Assembly (NCBI GenBank): GCA_905221605.1
Contig: CAJNDS010002641.1
Span: 248,001-312,000, forward strand
DNA: 64,000 nt
Source of the DNA: Symbiodinium natans
Lineage: Eukaryota; Sar; Dinophyceae; Suessiales; Symbiodiniaceae
Direction: 5' to 3'
Shown here: positions 47,219 through 59,298 of the stretch, piece by piece
Layout of the letters: every line of letters begins with the position of its first letter
How positions within the stretch are numbered: position 1 is the first letter of the stretch
Notes under the pieces: model-generated
Seen by the model: only the letters and a program-made list of their open reading frames with translations
Databases searched by the model: none
Told to the model about the DNA's origin: nothing
Position numbers and translations under genes: made by a program

Positions 47219-47775
47219 AGCTGCCGCTCCTAAACTCCCTTGAAGTTTCTAGGCATTTTGAGGCCCCTAAACTCCCTTAAAATCTCTAAGCGTTTGAGGC
47301 TCCTGAACTCCCTTAAAGTTTCTAAGCATTTTCAGGCCCCTAAACTCCCTTCAAATCTCTAAGCGTTTGAGGCTCCTAGACTCCCTTAAAGTTTCTAAGC
47401 ACTTTACAAGGTCCCTAAGCTCCCTTAGACACGTCGCTTATGCCCGCCCTTTGGGGGGCATCATGCTCCTGATGCGCCCCCGGGGTCCCGCCCCGGGAGC
47501 CGCTGATGCTCCTGATGCGCGCCTGGGGGTCCCGGGCTTGGGCTGGACCCGGTGATGCTCATGATGCGCACCCTCTGCAGCCCTGCAAAAAACCACGAAA
47601 AAAAAAACCGTTCACCGGAGGCAGACAGGGGTCGGCGGCACTGGCGTCCGGCCGAATTCTGCTTCGCAGAAGGCGGAAGGCTGGCAAGGCTATTGCCGGG
47701 ACGACCCGGCCTAAAAGGTCCGCCAATGCTCAATGCTCGTCCTTGGGGACCTCGCGCTGCCCGATTTCAGGCCTA
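47219..47775 (+). repeat. Composite GC-rich repeat, unit 1
   Basis: It starts with several copies of a 36-37 bp unit (CCTAAACTCCCTTAAA...TCTAAGC) and continues through ACACGTCGCTTATGCCCGCC, two GATGCTCMTGATGCGC motifs, an A-rich ACCACGAAAA patch, GGTCGGCGGCACTGGCGTCC, and ends at GACCTCGCGCTGCCCGATTT. The same order recurs at 49,081 and 49,619. Confidence 0.85.
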
Positions 47776-47887
47776 GCGACACGGGCCGGCCCCCGCCCCC
47801 CAAAGCACGAAACCTTGAACCTCGGCACTGTCTTCTCTTTCCCGTGTCTTTGTCCTCTCCTTCTCTCTGTCTCTCTTTCTCCTGCCT

Positions 47888-47992
47888 TCCCCCCCCCCCC
47901 CTCCCCCCCCCCCTCCCCCACCCCCCCCTCCCCCCCCCCCCCCCTCCCCCCCCCCCCCCGCCCCCCCCCCCCCCCCCCCCTCCCTCCCCCCC

Positions 47993-48029
<37 letters not shown>

Positions 48030-48058
48030 CGCGCGCGCACGCGCGCGCGCGCGCCCGC
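47888..48058 (+). repeat. Poly-C tract ending in (GC)n
   Basis: About 140 bases, almost all C with occasional T, A or G, are followed by about 28 bases of alternating GC. It is likely to form unusual DNA structures and is error-prone in sequencing. The long frames across it are compositional. Confidence 0.9.
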
Positions 48059-49080
48059 GTCAGGAGCATCAGTGGGGTTGGTTTGGGGGCCTTAAAAGCA
48101 TTCTATGCATGCGTTTTGCCTTCGAAAAACCTTCAGAAAACGCTGTAAACGCGTGTTTTTTGGCTTGGGAAGCCTTTTTGGGGCCCAGGAAAGGGAGCAT
48201 CATGAGCATCAGCGGCCTTTGCCAGGCCATCCAAAACCCCCTTAAACACGCCGATTGTATGTGCTTGAACGCTTGCGTGCCCACGAAACCCCCAAAAGCA
48301 AGACCCCGAATGCCCTTAAGGGCATTCGGGGTCCTGCTGTTCGGGTGTTTTGTAGGCACGAAGCCGTTCGAGCGCGTAAAATGAGCGATTTTAGGGGCGT
48401 TTTTACGTGGACCCACAAAACACTCGGTATTTACGAGGTTTTCTGCTGTTGGAACCCCCCCCCAAAACAAGCATCATGAGCATCAGCTGGGTCTCTGGGC
48501 CGTGGGCCCGGAGGCCCACGAAGCCCATGAGAAACGATGGCTGGATGATGCGCCCAGACCCCCGCGCATCAGCAGCATCAGCAGACCCCCCCCCCGGACA
48601 TGGGTTTCGATGATGCGATCTTTGGGGGCGGGTCAAGGGCAACAAGGGTGGGGGTCGGAGGCACGCATGAAAAACCTCATAAAAACACGGTATTTACGGT
48701 GATTTCAGCGTTTTTTACTGCCTTGGGGCCGCGGGCCAGGGCTGCTGATGCTCATGATGCTCGCCTGGTTTTGGGCTTCTGGTACCCCCCCCCCCCAAAC
48801 CTTGAAAAACGTGGTTTCGGCCTGGCGCGCGCCCCATGTGAAAGGCTAGGGTCGATGATGCGCGCCTGTGAGGGTTTAATGGGGTGCTGCGGGTGTTTTG
48901 TGGCCTCGGTTTTTCGTAAAAAACCCATGGTTTTTACGAGGTTTTCGTGCTTTTCGCACCACCGCGTGTTGCGTCCCCTTGGATGCCGTTTTGGAGGCCT
49001 CCCGAAGGGCCCCGCGCGAATATGAAGCAATTTTGGGCGGGGTCGGCGGCTCGGGCGCTCGCCCCTTAAAGCTAGCGCTT
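48059..49080. repeat. Mosaic of short dispersed motifs
   Basis: CATCATGAGCATCAG (reverse orientation) at 48,197 and 48,471 alternates with GATGCTCATGATGCTC (forward) at 48,743. The phrase GGTATTTACGAGG or GGTTTTTACGAGG recurs at about 48,425, 48,688 and 48,928, and GATGATGCG at 48,606 and 48,855. CCCTTAAGGGCATTCGGG near 48,311 forms an inverted pair with CCGAATGCCCTTAAGGG. No protein motif was found. Confidence 0.65.
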
Positions 49081-49618
49081 TAGGCCCCTAAACTCCCTTA
49101 AAATCTCTAAGCGTTAAGTTTCTAAGCATTTTCAGGCCCCTAAACTCCCTTCAAATCTCTAAGCGTTTGAGGCTCCTAGACTCCCTTAATGTTTCTAAGC
49201 ACTTTATAAGGCCCCTAAACTCCCTTTTTCCTAGCCCGGGGCTTAGACACGTCGCTTATGCCCGCCCTTTGGGGGGCATCATGCGCCCCCGGGGTCCTGC
49301 CCCGGGAGCCGCTGATGCTCCTGATGCGCGCCTGGGGGTCCCGGGCTGGACCCGCTGATGCTCATGATGCGCGCCCTCTGAGGGCCTCCGTGGCGACGCA
49401 AAAAAACCACGAAAAAAAAAAAAAAAAACCACGCAGGGGTCGGCGGCACTGGCGTCCGGCCTAATTCTGCTTCGCAGAAGGCCAGAGGCCAGCAAGGCTA
49501 TTCCCGGGACGACCCGGGTTAAAAGGTCCGCATTTGCTCGGTCCTTTGGGGACCTCGCGCTGCCCGATTTTAAGGGGCTGCGCCCATGGGCGGGCAGCGC
49601 ACGCAGAAGCCCGGGGCG
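49081..49618 (+). repeat. Composite GC-rich repeat, unit 2
   Basis: This has the same module order as 47,219-47,775, slightly shortened. It ends with AAGGGGCTGCGCCCATGGGC, which can form a stem with GGGCAGCGC. This tail also occurs at about 58,672-58,715. Confidence 0.85.
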
Positions 49619-50140
49619 AGCAGTTTCTAAGCATGTTGAGGCCCCTAAACTCCCTTAAAATCTCTAAGCGTTAAGTTTTTAAGCATTTTCAGGCCCCTAA
49701 ACTCCCTTCAAATCTCTAAGCGTTTGAGGCTCCTAGACTCCCTTAACGTTTCTAAGCACTTTATAAGGCCCCTAAACTCCCCTTTTCCTAGCCCCGGGCT
49801 TAGACACGTCGCTTATGCCCGCCCTTTGGGGGGCATCATGCTCCTGATGCGCCCCCGGGGTCCCACCCCGGGAGCCGCTGATGCTCCTGATGCGCGCCTG
49901 GGGGTCCCGGGCTGGACCCGCTGATGCTCATGATGCGCGCCCTCTGGGGGCCTCCGTGGCGACGCAAAAAACCACGAAAAAAAAACCGTTCACCGGCGGC
50001 ACGCGGGGGTCGGCGGCACTGGCGTCCGGCCTAATTCTGCTTCGCAGAAGGCCAGAGGCCAGCAAGGCTATTCCCGGGACGACCCGGGCTAAAAGGTCCG
50101 CATTTGCTCGGTCCTTTGGGGACCTCGCGCTGCCCGATTT
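49619..50140 (+). repeat. Composite GC-rich repeat, unit 3
   Basis: This is directly adjacent to unit 2 and nearly identical to it, differing mainly by small indels and the A-run length. It ends at GCGCTGCCCGATTTAACGG. Confidence 0.85.
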
Positions 50141-50260
50141 AACGGCTACCGCCAGTGCCGCCGACCCCAGAGGTGGGGGCGGGTATGTGCTGGAGGTCTT
50201 GGGGGTGGGGGTAGGGTGGGGTAGGGCGAGGCAGGTGGGGGCGGTGAGGGGTGGGGGGGT

Positions 50261-50640
50261 GAGGCCGTGGAGGAAATCCGATTAAAAGTAAAGAGAGAAG
50301 GAGGAATTTTTTCTGGATTTCGCGCGAAATCAGTAAAGTGGTAAAATCTGGGTCCAACCGGCACAGGTGGGTTTTCGAGATGCAAACTCCCGATTTCGCG
50401 TAAAATTAGTAAATTAGTAAAATAGCAAAATAGTAAAATCTGGGTCCAACCGGCACAGGCGAGTTTTCGAGATGCAAACTGCTGAGGCCGTGGAGGAAAT
50501 CCTATTAAGAGTAAAGAGAGAAAGAGGAATTTTCTCCGGATATCGCGCGAAATCAGTAAAGTGGTAAATTCTGGGTCCAACCGGCACAGGTGGGTTTTCG
50601 AGATGCAAACTCCCGATTTCGCGTAACAATAGTAAAATAG
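50261..50640 (+). repeat. 223-bp tandem repeat with a triplicated inner block
   Basis: GAGGCCGTGGAGGAAATCC begins at 50,261 and again at 50,484. The inner block CTGGGTCCAACCGGCACAGG plus GTTTTCGAGATGCAAACT occurs three times (near 50,348, 50,440 and 50,571). Short AGTAAAATAGTAAAAT runs lie between. No coding motif was seen. Confidence 0.85.
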
Positions 50641-51547
50641 TAGGGGGGGGTGGGGGTAGGGTGGTGGGGTTTTGGTCTGGAGGGTATCCAACCTAGATTT
50701 CAGGATTTTCGGGTCAGGGTCAGGGGGCGGTGAGGGCGGTCAGGACGTACGTGCATTCCACCCCTTACAACACAACAATTTTGGTCAGGACAAAGGTGGG
50801 TGGGGGTTGGGGGGGGTAGGGCCCTTAGGGTCGGCGGAGTCAGGGGGCGGCTGGGGGGGGGTAGATAGAAATCTCTTGTGCTCCTCCGACCTTGTAAATC
50901 ATGTTTCCAGAAAATGGGGCGGGGCATCGGCGTTACGCTTGCGGGCAAGGTGCAAGATGCTTAATGGGTTCGATTTCAAAGCTGCTATGGGACCCCTTCT
51001 GCCAGGCGTGGCTTTGCCAAAGACACTGCGATCTTGGACAGCTCGGTGAAGCAGGCCGACAGTGCATGAGCCACAAGCCCGTGGCATGCGAGGGAGTGTT
51101 GTGAGCTGACGGCCCGGTGGTGCTAGCTCTCAAACCGAACTGAACAGTAGGTATTCCATTCAGCGTCCTTGCTCTTGCCATGTGGTGCCCGATCCTATTT
51201 CTTTGTGCCTCGAGCTATCAAGAGGGCTGGACTTGGCATGATCAGAGCTGATGGAAGGTAAACCGTAGAGTTGAGACAGTTTTGGGCGCGTATCGGGTTC
51301 AGAAGCTCGGCATCTTACTCCGGTCAAGTGCTGCATATGCGTAGCCCCTTCAGCAGGATTTCGACAGCTGTCCGTGTAGTCTAGGAAAGGATTCCAAGCA
51401 TCAGGATCCTCGAATGAGAGAATTCTTGGGCTGAAGCCCGCTTCAGGAATTGAGTGGCCCAGTAGCTACTCCTCCTATAAATATCTGTAGAAACCTGTTT
51501 TTCGGGCCAGCCAGCAGCTCAGGTGCATCGTTCCTGGCATTGGGAGA
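50641..51547. other. Spacer upstream of the GT61-like exon
   Basis: G-rich patches lie at 50,641-50,860. No supportable gene. A pyrimidine-rich AG near 51,496-51,500 may be an acceptor for the following exon. Confidence 0.4.
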
Positions 51548-52762
51548 AGCCGTCGGAGAAGCCGTGGATTTCTTTTCTGACAGCCCAGAGGCTTGCCGTG
51601 GGAGGTCATGCTTCGATCACGAAGACGGGGCATTTTTGCAGGCAGTATCGCAGGCTGTCAAGCCTCCAAGTCCCAGCAGGGGCAACCAGACTGGCAAGTG
51701 TCCTGCCCTTAACGCGGTTGGCAAGGTGACGCTGTGCTTAGGAAGTGGTGCCAACGTTTCCGACAGCAACCTTTATTGGAAGCAGAAAATGATGAAGTGG
51801 GAAAATATTCTCGCGAAGCCTTTCGATGGTGCCTTCGATGTCCAGTATTTGCACAATGCGCGTTTCTGGTACCCCCCCCCCCCGCAGACGCGAACCATGG
51901 TGAGTGGCAAGTTAGGCTGGCTCCGCACAGCGTTGACCTGTCCGAATCTGGCTGGTATCTGCCACCTACGGCAGAAGAGCCATTGCAGGCTTGTTCAGAG
52001 ACGGTGCCAGACGAGGTGATCTTTTTCAGCGGGTTCTTCTTCAAGAATTTCCAGTACGGGCATGTTCTACATGATTTGCTGCCGATGCTAACTTGGATGA
52101 GCACTTCGCGCCCAAAGGCACGGGTGTTTCTGGAATTGGACCAAGATTCGAAGATCCAGTCCTTCATACAATGGCTTGATCCAGATCTGCACAAAAGGAC
52201 CACTTTTGTGCGCGCTGGCGACGTGGTGTGTGCCGCAGCGCTGTGGGTGGTGGTTCCACGAGAGGCTCCATCACCACACAAATTTCGTATTCCCACTCTG
52301 GTGAACAACTTGCGACGCCACATTGCCAAGGTGCAGCCTACTTACGAGGCGACAAGCACAGTGTACGTAAAACGGTTGCCTTCTACAGCGTCTCACGGCC
52401 GTCTCTTGACAGATGAGCATTCCCAGGAGGTTGTGCAGACTGCTCAGAGCGCACTTCACCGACATGGAATGCCGTCGGAAGTGGCTATCTTCGATGGGAC
52501 ATCAGATGGAAAAACCACTGCTACGTTCAAAGAGCAGTATCAACGCTTCAATTCTGCCATCCTAGTCTTCGGCTCTCATGGTACGGCTTTCTCGAACATC
52601 CTTTGGATGCCCTGCGAAGTACCTGCAGCAGCAATCGAGTTCGTTTGTGGTGCTCACTCCCTCCAGGCAAGAGGTTGCTTTAAGCCAAATGTGACCGGGG
52701 TGCGCTTTGACACCTATTTCCAGCTGCATGCTGGAATTTCCTGGGTGACGCTGGGCGAGTAG
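51548..52762 (+). CDS. GT61 (DUF563)-like glycosyltransferase exon, frame break at poly-C
   Basis: The upstream frame reads VGEAVDFFSDSPEACRGRSC, then FDHEDGAFLQAV and ends with NLYWKQKMMKWENILAKPFD and ARFWYP. It changes frame at a 12-C run (51,872-51,883). The downstream frame continues ADANHGEW, then KNFQYGHVLHDLLPMLTWM and FGSHGTAFSNILWMPCEV with AAIEFVCG, closing at a TAG (52,760-52,762). NxxHxxxDLLP and GxHGxxxxNxxF...E are the hallmark blocks of GT61 enzymes, Golgi transferases acting on glycans or wall polysaccharides. One base of difference in the C run would join the frames, so sequencing error is as likely as real inactivation. No initiator ATG is seen. Confidence 0.65.
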
Positions 52763-52908
52763 AATGCCGAAGCAGTTTCGATGGTGCGGCAGAGTAGATA
52801 AGACGAAGGCTTCATTTGCATTTCCTCCGATAGTCACTAAGATAGCCGCAAGGGGGTGGGGAGTGTGGTGGGGGCGCTAATTGCGATGAATTTATTCCCG
52901 TGGGGTGG

Positions 52909-53278
<370 letters not shown>

Positions 53279-53449
53279 GTTTCGTACCCGAGGAAGCGTG
53301 GGATATTTCGGGTCTCCATTCGAAAACCTCGTGGGGGGGGGGGGGGGGGGGGGGGGTGCGGGGGATTTCCAGGGAATTTGCAACGGCCGAGGTGGGAGGC
53401 GAATAAATCAATGTTGTTCCAGGCTTAATTACACAAGAAGCCTGTGCAG

Positions 53450-53818
53450 CCAAGGAAATATTTCCATGTCCTGACGCAGAGCGTTTCCGACGAGGTGAGT
53501 GACTTCATGAGAGTCGATTTGGCAGGTTTTGACCAAGCTCTGGACGCAGCCTTAGCGCATGTGAAGCGCAAGTGAATCGCAGGAGAGATGCGGTTGAGAA
53601 CTGTTGGGTCGAAGAACACAACGAGCTTCGACCCTGCTCGCGAGCTGTTCCCCGAGTTTCCCGATCTTCAAGGGATCGAGGACATGGTCTGCATTTTTGA
53701 AAACCCAGATTGTGGAGCAAGAGCGCCTGCAAAGCTGGAAAGACCGAAGCCACAACCAAAGACGGGCCACACCTTGAGCGCAGTAAGTGCAACGCATGTG
53801 CAACGCCCTCGACTCTAG
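53450..53818 (+). CDS. Two coding-like pieces of an unknown gene (53450-53575, 53588-53818)
   Basis: After AG at 53,448-53,449 the frame reads PRKYFHVLTQSVSDEVSDFM and DLAGFDQALDAALAHVKRK, then a stop. The next piece starts with an ATG at 53,588, in a different frame, and reads TTSFDPARELFPEFPDLQGI and EDMVCIFENPDCG. Both have strong protein-like composition. They may be exons or frameshifted parts of one reading frame. No family is recognised. Confidence 0.35.
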
Positions 53819-53821
53819 ACC

Positions 53822-53961
53822 TTTGCAATAAGCCGTCGGAGAAGCCGTGGATTTCTTTCCTGACAGCCCGGAAGCTTGCCATGGGAGGTCACTCTTCGAT
53901 CACGAAGACGGGGCATTTCTGCGCAAGTTCTCAAGTCTCCAAGTCCGGGCAAGGGCAACTT
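53822..53961 (+). pseudogene. Duplicated 5' piece of the GT61-like exon
   Basis: This is about 90% identical by eye to 51,548-51,688. It keeps VGEAVDFFPDSPEAC and FDHEDGAFL, then diverges and stops. Both copies start directly after an AAG (GCCGTCGGAGAAGCC), suggesting the copied unit began at an exon edge. Confidence 0.65.
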
Positions 53962-53965
53962 GACA

Positions 53966-54358
53966 TCAAGCTGTTTGGATGTGTGTTGTTTCAATCTTCT
54001 CACGTATTCCGCTGCAGAATGCTCAGTGGTTGCACGTGTGTCTCTGGCCTGCTACTCCACCTAGGGCGCTGCATGCCAGATTTGTTGCGGAGGTAGAAAG
54101 GCAGGCAGGCCAGGGATCAGGGCTTAAAGAACCTCCAAAAGCCAGTTACTTGGCACATCGTGCACAGATGCTCAGCAATTCCATGTTGCGGTCCGAGTGT
54201 TGGGTCAGCATGCCCGACTCCACAAGTTTGGGCGTGGTCAAAGTTGCTGGACGGCCAGAGTGCCCCTAAGCTCCCTGTGCCTTCTGGAAGGCAGCTGCCA
54301 CGAGCAGGACATGGTCCATGAGCTGCTGGCACTTCCCAAGCAAATCGACCCTGGATCG
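53966..54358 (+). pseudogene. Decayed exon, paralogue of 42667-43374
   Basis: The plus-strand frame reads FVAEVERQAGQGSGLKEP, PPKASYLAHRAQMLSNSMLR and SECWVSMPDSTSLGVVKV before a stop. The alternative frame past 54,260 reads LLEGSCHEQDMVHELLALPK. Similarity to the 43-kb copy is visible in both frames, implying an old coding exon with a frame break. Function unknown. Confidence 0.5.
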
Positions 54359-57300
54359 GCCTTGTCCTTGTTCCAGGCAACCAAGGGTCCTCGGAGCGTG
54401 AGGATTTTGGGGGGCTCACACGCCTTTCCGGTTTCGCATGTAATTGGCATAAATACTCAAACTCTCAACTTTGCTTCCTGAGTGGCGACTCAGGCGGGAA
54501 GCCTCGGATTTCTTTCATCAATGCCTGCGCCCCCTAGCTGGATTTGGTAGATTTGGTAGTTGAGGCTTCGGGCTCCAGGCCTCTCTAGGATTCGGGGGTC
54601 GGGCTGTGATTGCATGAAGTTTGGGGGTTTCGGGTTTCGCAAGGCTTTGGTTTGGGCTTCGGGTCATAAACCACTGGGGTTGTTGGCCTTTCATCTTGAG
54701 GTAGCACGAAGACGAGTTGGAAGTCCGGGTGGGGTTCCCTGTGTTCTGGACCTTCGAACTTGAAGTTGAGTTTGGGATTCGCTGAGGTCCAAACACCCAG
54801 ACCCCAACCCAAACCCATGACGCCGACCCCCTCCTGACTGGCTTTGTGGACTGCTCAACCGCGGCCGGAGAATGGTCGACCGTCGCTTCTTCGTTTTTTG
54901 TTTCATGTTTGAGGGCGCAGGCCCGTTTCCAAACCGAGATGGCAAGAAGAAAATCGTTTGCTCTGCGTGCTCGGCGGCTGGTTCTGCTGGTAGTTCTTTT
55001 GGCGGTTTTCTAGCGCTGGTGCAAGAGTGAAGGCATAGCTTGGCGAAACGCATTGATTTTCGCTGAGATGACGCTACGCGACCTCGGCCGCACAGCGGCG
55101 GTGCTAGCGAGAGGGGCGTCACAGGCCAAAAAGGAACCAATAAAGGGGTGGGTGTTGGGGAGGGGATTAGGGTTGCCTGCTTTGTGCTCCCGATACACCT
55201 ACGCCCCGAGGCCTCGGCGGATTATGCCCTATCGACCGAAGCCTTTTTGGCTTACTGTGTGTCTGCGCTGCTTACCGAACCAGCAATGGTGCTGCACTGG
55301 CGACTTGGCGTGCAAAGCAGAAGACTGATACAGCCTTGACGGGTTTAGACATTGTAGGGCTAGGGTTGAAGAAAAGTTCCATCGTTTTGCTATTTTATCC
55401 TTGCCGGGTCTCCTTTACTCCTTGCTCCCGAATCCACCAAGAATCCTGCAATATTTTCCCTGGAGTGCCACCCTAACAGAGAATCTTGACGAGAATCTCG
55501 CAGAGTGTCCCTATAGTGCACACCCCCAAGAACACAGCGGAAAATCCCGCCAAGAAACCCGCAAAAGTACTTCCGTGGGAATGGGAGGCTGAGTCACCAG
55601 GACAACCTTGGTCAATCCATTCGCCAGCTCATGATCTGAGCCGCACCATTCGAGCAACCACGCCCATCATGTCGCGAAGAGACATCGGCGCTTAGCATGG
55701 CTGCATCGTAGACCCTTCGGACCTCTGCGGCATCGATGACCAAGTAGGCTTTGGTCTTCAGCAGGACTTAGAGGAGTTCTCGCCAGGAGAGTAGGCACCT
55801 GCTCAGCCAAAGACCCAGCTTGGCTCTCAGCTGTGAGAGTGAGCCCAATAAAACTCTGGACTTAGCCGAGCTTGCCGACTGAGCCAAACGCCATTGGATC
55901 GACCAGCACGGTGCTAGCCCGACTCAGCTCTGCCTCTGTCATCGTCCTTGAAGGCTTTGCGGCGGGGAGCTGGCGCTGCATGAGCCCCATTGCCCCACCC
56001 GCGACCCCACCCTCACCCTCCACCCCCAGCTTTGGGGCTTACCATGGTTTACCCATCCTCGTAACTGTCGGCACTTTAAGAAGGACGTGGATTATTATTG
56101 GATACGCGTATAGGGATCTCGAGGATCAGGACGACATGCTTCAGCTCCCAGGCGACGAATGGTTTTGTGCACATCGATTTCCTGTGTACCACTCTCGAGG
56201 CGCTTGCGCATGGCCATATGCTGACCCTTTGAGCTCGACCGCCTTTTGGGCTGTCTTGACATCTGCTGGCGCGATGGGCTGGCGCCTTCTCACCAACAGC
56301 TCGGGCCACCTGAGTCTGGAGCCAGAGTTGAGTCTGCAGGCTCTTCACCTCCGACATGGCCTGCCGCTGCTGATCTGGCAGTGACCTCCACTCATTTCTG
56401 CATCGTTTTGGCTAATGACAAACTTGGCCAAGTTATTCACCATGCGCTTCACCTTTGTAAAGATCTTCAGAGAATGCGCTCGACTCCTGATAGCCCCTTG
56501 ATTCCTTGGCAAGGCCCGTTGTTCTGAAGTGTGTGGCGTAGGAGGTGGGATAGGACCCATTGGTGGAGACCCCGCGCCGTTCAATCTTGATGCCCGCATC
56601 CAGAGCGTAAACTCCAAGATTCACAAACTCATCGCCAAGTTATGGCATGAGATGCTGAGAATCCTTATGTTCCATTGCCAAACTGCCAGACTTGAACCTT
56701 TGTTGGGGCATCCCGGGTGACCACTCGGTGGACTCCTGAGTGTCATCTCATATGTGGGCATTCCTCAGAGCCGCAAGGGATCCAGTCAGTTGAAGCTTTC
56801 GTTGCTCCCCGGCCTTTGGCAGGGACTGGAAGTCCTGTCCCTTGTCGCCACAGATGAAGCGTCCGATGTACAAGGGATCGCCAGGCCGAAGACGGACCTG
56901 GCATCACGGGCAAGGATGTTGGCTGGGGGACCTGGTAAAGCTCGTACTTGCTTTTGCAGGGGCAAAAGGGTAGAAGCCGCGGGATAGGACCCAATTCCCT
57001 CCCCATCACCCACCCCGCCCCCTCCCTCCCTCCTCTCCCCCAGTCCAAGCCATGTAGTTCGCACAGTTCTGAATGTACTTCCTTCAACGTTTTGGAACGC
57101 CAGGCAACTCACCAAACACTATTCACCAGCCAAATCCGACCCCTCTCCCCCACCCTGGGTCTTTAAAAGGCGCTGTGTTAGTCGAGGCTCCTTCTGGGGA
57201 GCATGAGCAAGGGAGTTTCAGCCGTCATGTTTCGAGCGGTTTTGCAAAGGTGCGTCTCCGTAGCGGTATCCCACTTCCTAAGGTCTTTGCCACAAGCAAG

Positions 57301-57944
57301 AATTCCCTTTACTAGGTACGATGATTTTGCATTCCAGAACTTTGTCGGCAGTAGTGGCAGACTGAGCGGGGGACGGAGTGAGGCATCAGGCACAACAAGT
57401 TGGTTCCAAGAATGGTTGCGCACAACTAGTTGTTTTTTTAAATAAATTTTTGCGTGTTTAATACATACTCCGCTCTTCTTGTAACATGTGTGGAGATAGT
57501 GTTGAATAAATATTTTTTGTTTTTACAAACCTTGCTCGTGTCAAAAACGCGCTGCTGGTTCGCCATGTTTGCCCCGGACTTCGCCTGTAGCACCGTGTGT
57601 CAGTTTGGGGGGTGCGCAGTGCCTCTGAGGTATGTGTTGCACAGGCGGTCGATGCCGACAGACATATTGTCTGGGGTTCCATTCTCGCAGTCTTGCGCAG
57701 TTTGGGGTAAGCTCATGTTTGTTCGTTGCAAGCCAGCGCGGAGCGTTCATGTGGAAGTTACACTCGGCTCTATCGCCCATCCAAATTTCCTGAGCAGGAA
57801 GCTTGTTTCAAATACCTTCTAAACGGCCTTAAGTGGGGGCGGGAGGGGGGTCGGATTTCTGCGGTTAACTATTGTTGAGCAAAGACCGGTGTTCTTCTTG
57901 AGCGAAGTCATGACATCATCCCCACTTCGTACCACTCAACCCCC
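54359..57944. other. No gene recognised
   Basis: The stretch is moderately GC-rich. Open frames on both strands (for example 55,872-56,384 plus; 57,203-57,445 plus with an ATG and an amphipathic basic start MSKGVSAVMFRAVLQRC) match no family. I see no repeats of note. An AT-rich patch with TAAATAAATTTTT occurs near 57,440. Confidence 0.4.
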
Positions 57945-58500
57945 AAGCCGCGCCCTTTTGTGAGGCGACTTTTCCTCGTTTGCTGGTTTCGCCACCAGGT
58001 GGGCCAGGCCGCAAAATGCACCACCGGGGATGACGCAGTGATGCTTCAGATCCAGATGAACGAGGGCGAGACTTCGTGCATCCGAGAGCCCGCCAGTCGA
58101 CACTTGCCAGACGACCTGCGCGGATGCACGCACCCAGCCCCAGATTTTTTGAAACCGGGCGGGCAGACTCGCTTGGTCAGCAACCCGCTCCAGCCGGGAT
58201 GTTGGGAAGCGAACAGCTCATGTGCCCCGTTCACGTGTTCTGCCGCTGCTGCTTGCGATGCTTCCATGGCCCATAACCTCAAATTGTGGGAGCCGGTACA
58301 GCCAGGAAAACTGAAGGCCCTGGTTTTCCAGTACGGCAAAGTTGCATCATCGGCACTTGTGACTGGATTTAAATTGGAGCTGCGTATTGCTGCTGCCCAT
58401 GCGCACCAGGGAGAGGAGGCAAGGCAATGGCTACGTGGGCAGCCAACAGCTTTTGGGGCTGCAGTCGAACTCAGAAAGTTTTCACATAAGTTTCCGTGGC
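57945..58500 (+). CDS. Carbohydrate sulfotransferase-like 5' exon with shared leader
   Basis: The exon reads KPRPFVRRLFLVCWFRHQVG and QAAKCTTGDDAVMLQIQMNE, then, further on, KLKALVFQYGKVASSALVTG. YGKVASSAL is the 5'-phosphosulfate (PAPS) loop of Golgi carbohydrate sulfotransferases. The leader aligns with that of the FUT8-like exon (KPRPFARRLLLAGW and CTLEDDVAMLQMQ), with DNA identity beginning at least 35 bases upstream. No ATG is in frame upstream to the TGA at 57,876. The exon probably ends before the CCCTAACCCTAAACCCC intron patch at about 58,507. The 3' part with the second PAPS motif is not identified. Confidence 0.55.
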
Positions 58501-58671
58501 AACTAGCCCTAACCCTAAACCCCAAATGCTCCAAGCCTGGGACAGCCCAAGCCACGTTGCAAGGCTATTCCAGTCGAGCAACAAGGCTTTGCCTTGTCGA
58601 AAGAGTGGTCTCTGATGCCAGGCCCCCTGGCGAAACTCTGAACAGGGTTCTTATAAGTAACGAACTTACTC

Positions 58672-59240
58672 TAAGGGGCTGCGCCCATGTGCGGGCAGCG
58701 CAGGCAGAAGCCCTGGGAAGTAAATGACATACATACATGTGTGCACAAGCTGACCCTATAGACGAATTTATAAAGTAGAGTTGTGTGCTGTCAAAGGCAG
58801 CCGCCAATACCACCGGGAACCGGGGTCGTGAAGTTGCGCGATCGGGTCAGCTTGTAGGCTTTCATAGCCGGCACGCGTGGGTTTGGCGCCGGGGTCTATC
58901 ATGCCAAAGCTATGACCTTTCAACCCTATATAGAATGCCTTAACGCCCAAGGCTGGAGCCGCTGATGCTCCTCATGCGAGCCCCCGAGCCCCGAAACCAA
59001 GGCATGACGCGCGCCCCGGGTCCCGGACTGGGGCCGCTGATGCTCATGATGTTCGCCCGTTTTGGGGGTCGTCGATGTCTACCCATCGCCAAAAACACGA
59101 CAATGGGTGGGGTCGGCGGCACTCTGCAACGCACATCGGCTAGTTCGGCTAGCATGGCAGAAATCCCATAAAGAATAGGTTCGCCCCGGGCGCATGGCGC
59201 TGCCCGATTTAAGGGTTGACGCCGCTGCCGCCGGGTCAGC
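58672..59240. repeat. Partial relatives of the composite GC-rich repeat
   Basis: AAGGGGCTGCGCCCATGTGC near 58,672 matches the tail of unit 2. GCCGCTGATGCTCCTCATGC (58,957), GCCGCTGATGCTCATGATG (59,033), GGGTCGGCGGCACT (59,107) and GCGCTGCCCGATTTAAGG (59,196) match the core modules of 47.2-50.1 kb. Confidence 0.7.
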
Positions 59241-59298
59241 AGACCGTCTCGAAAAAAATTCCAGCATTTGTCCGCCAACTGGAACAAGTGCGGGCTGA

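Noticed and set aside
47506-48384. 292-codon plus-strand ORF and Gly-rich minus-strand ORFs
   Set aside because: They arise from the poly-C and GC tracts plus composite repeats; no domain and no conserved frame between repeat units.
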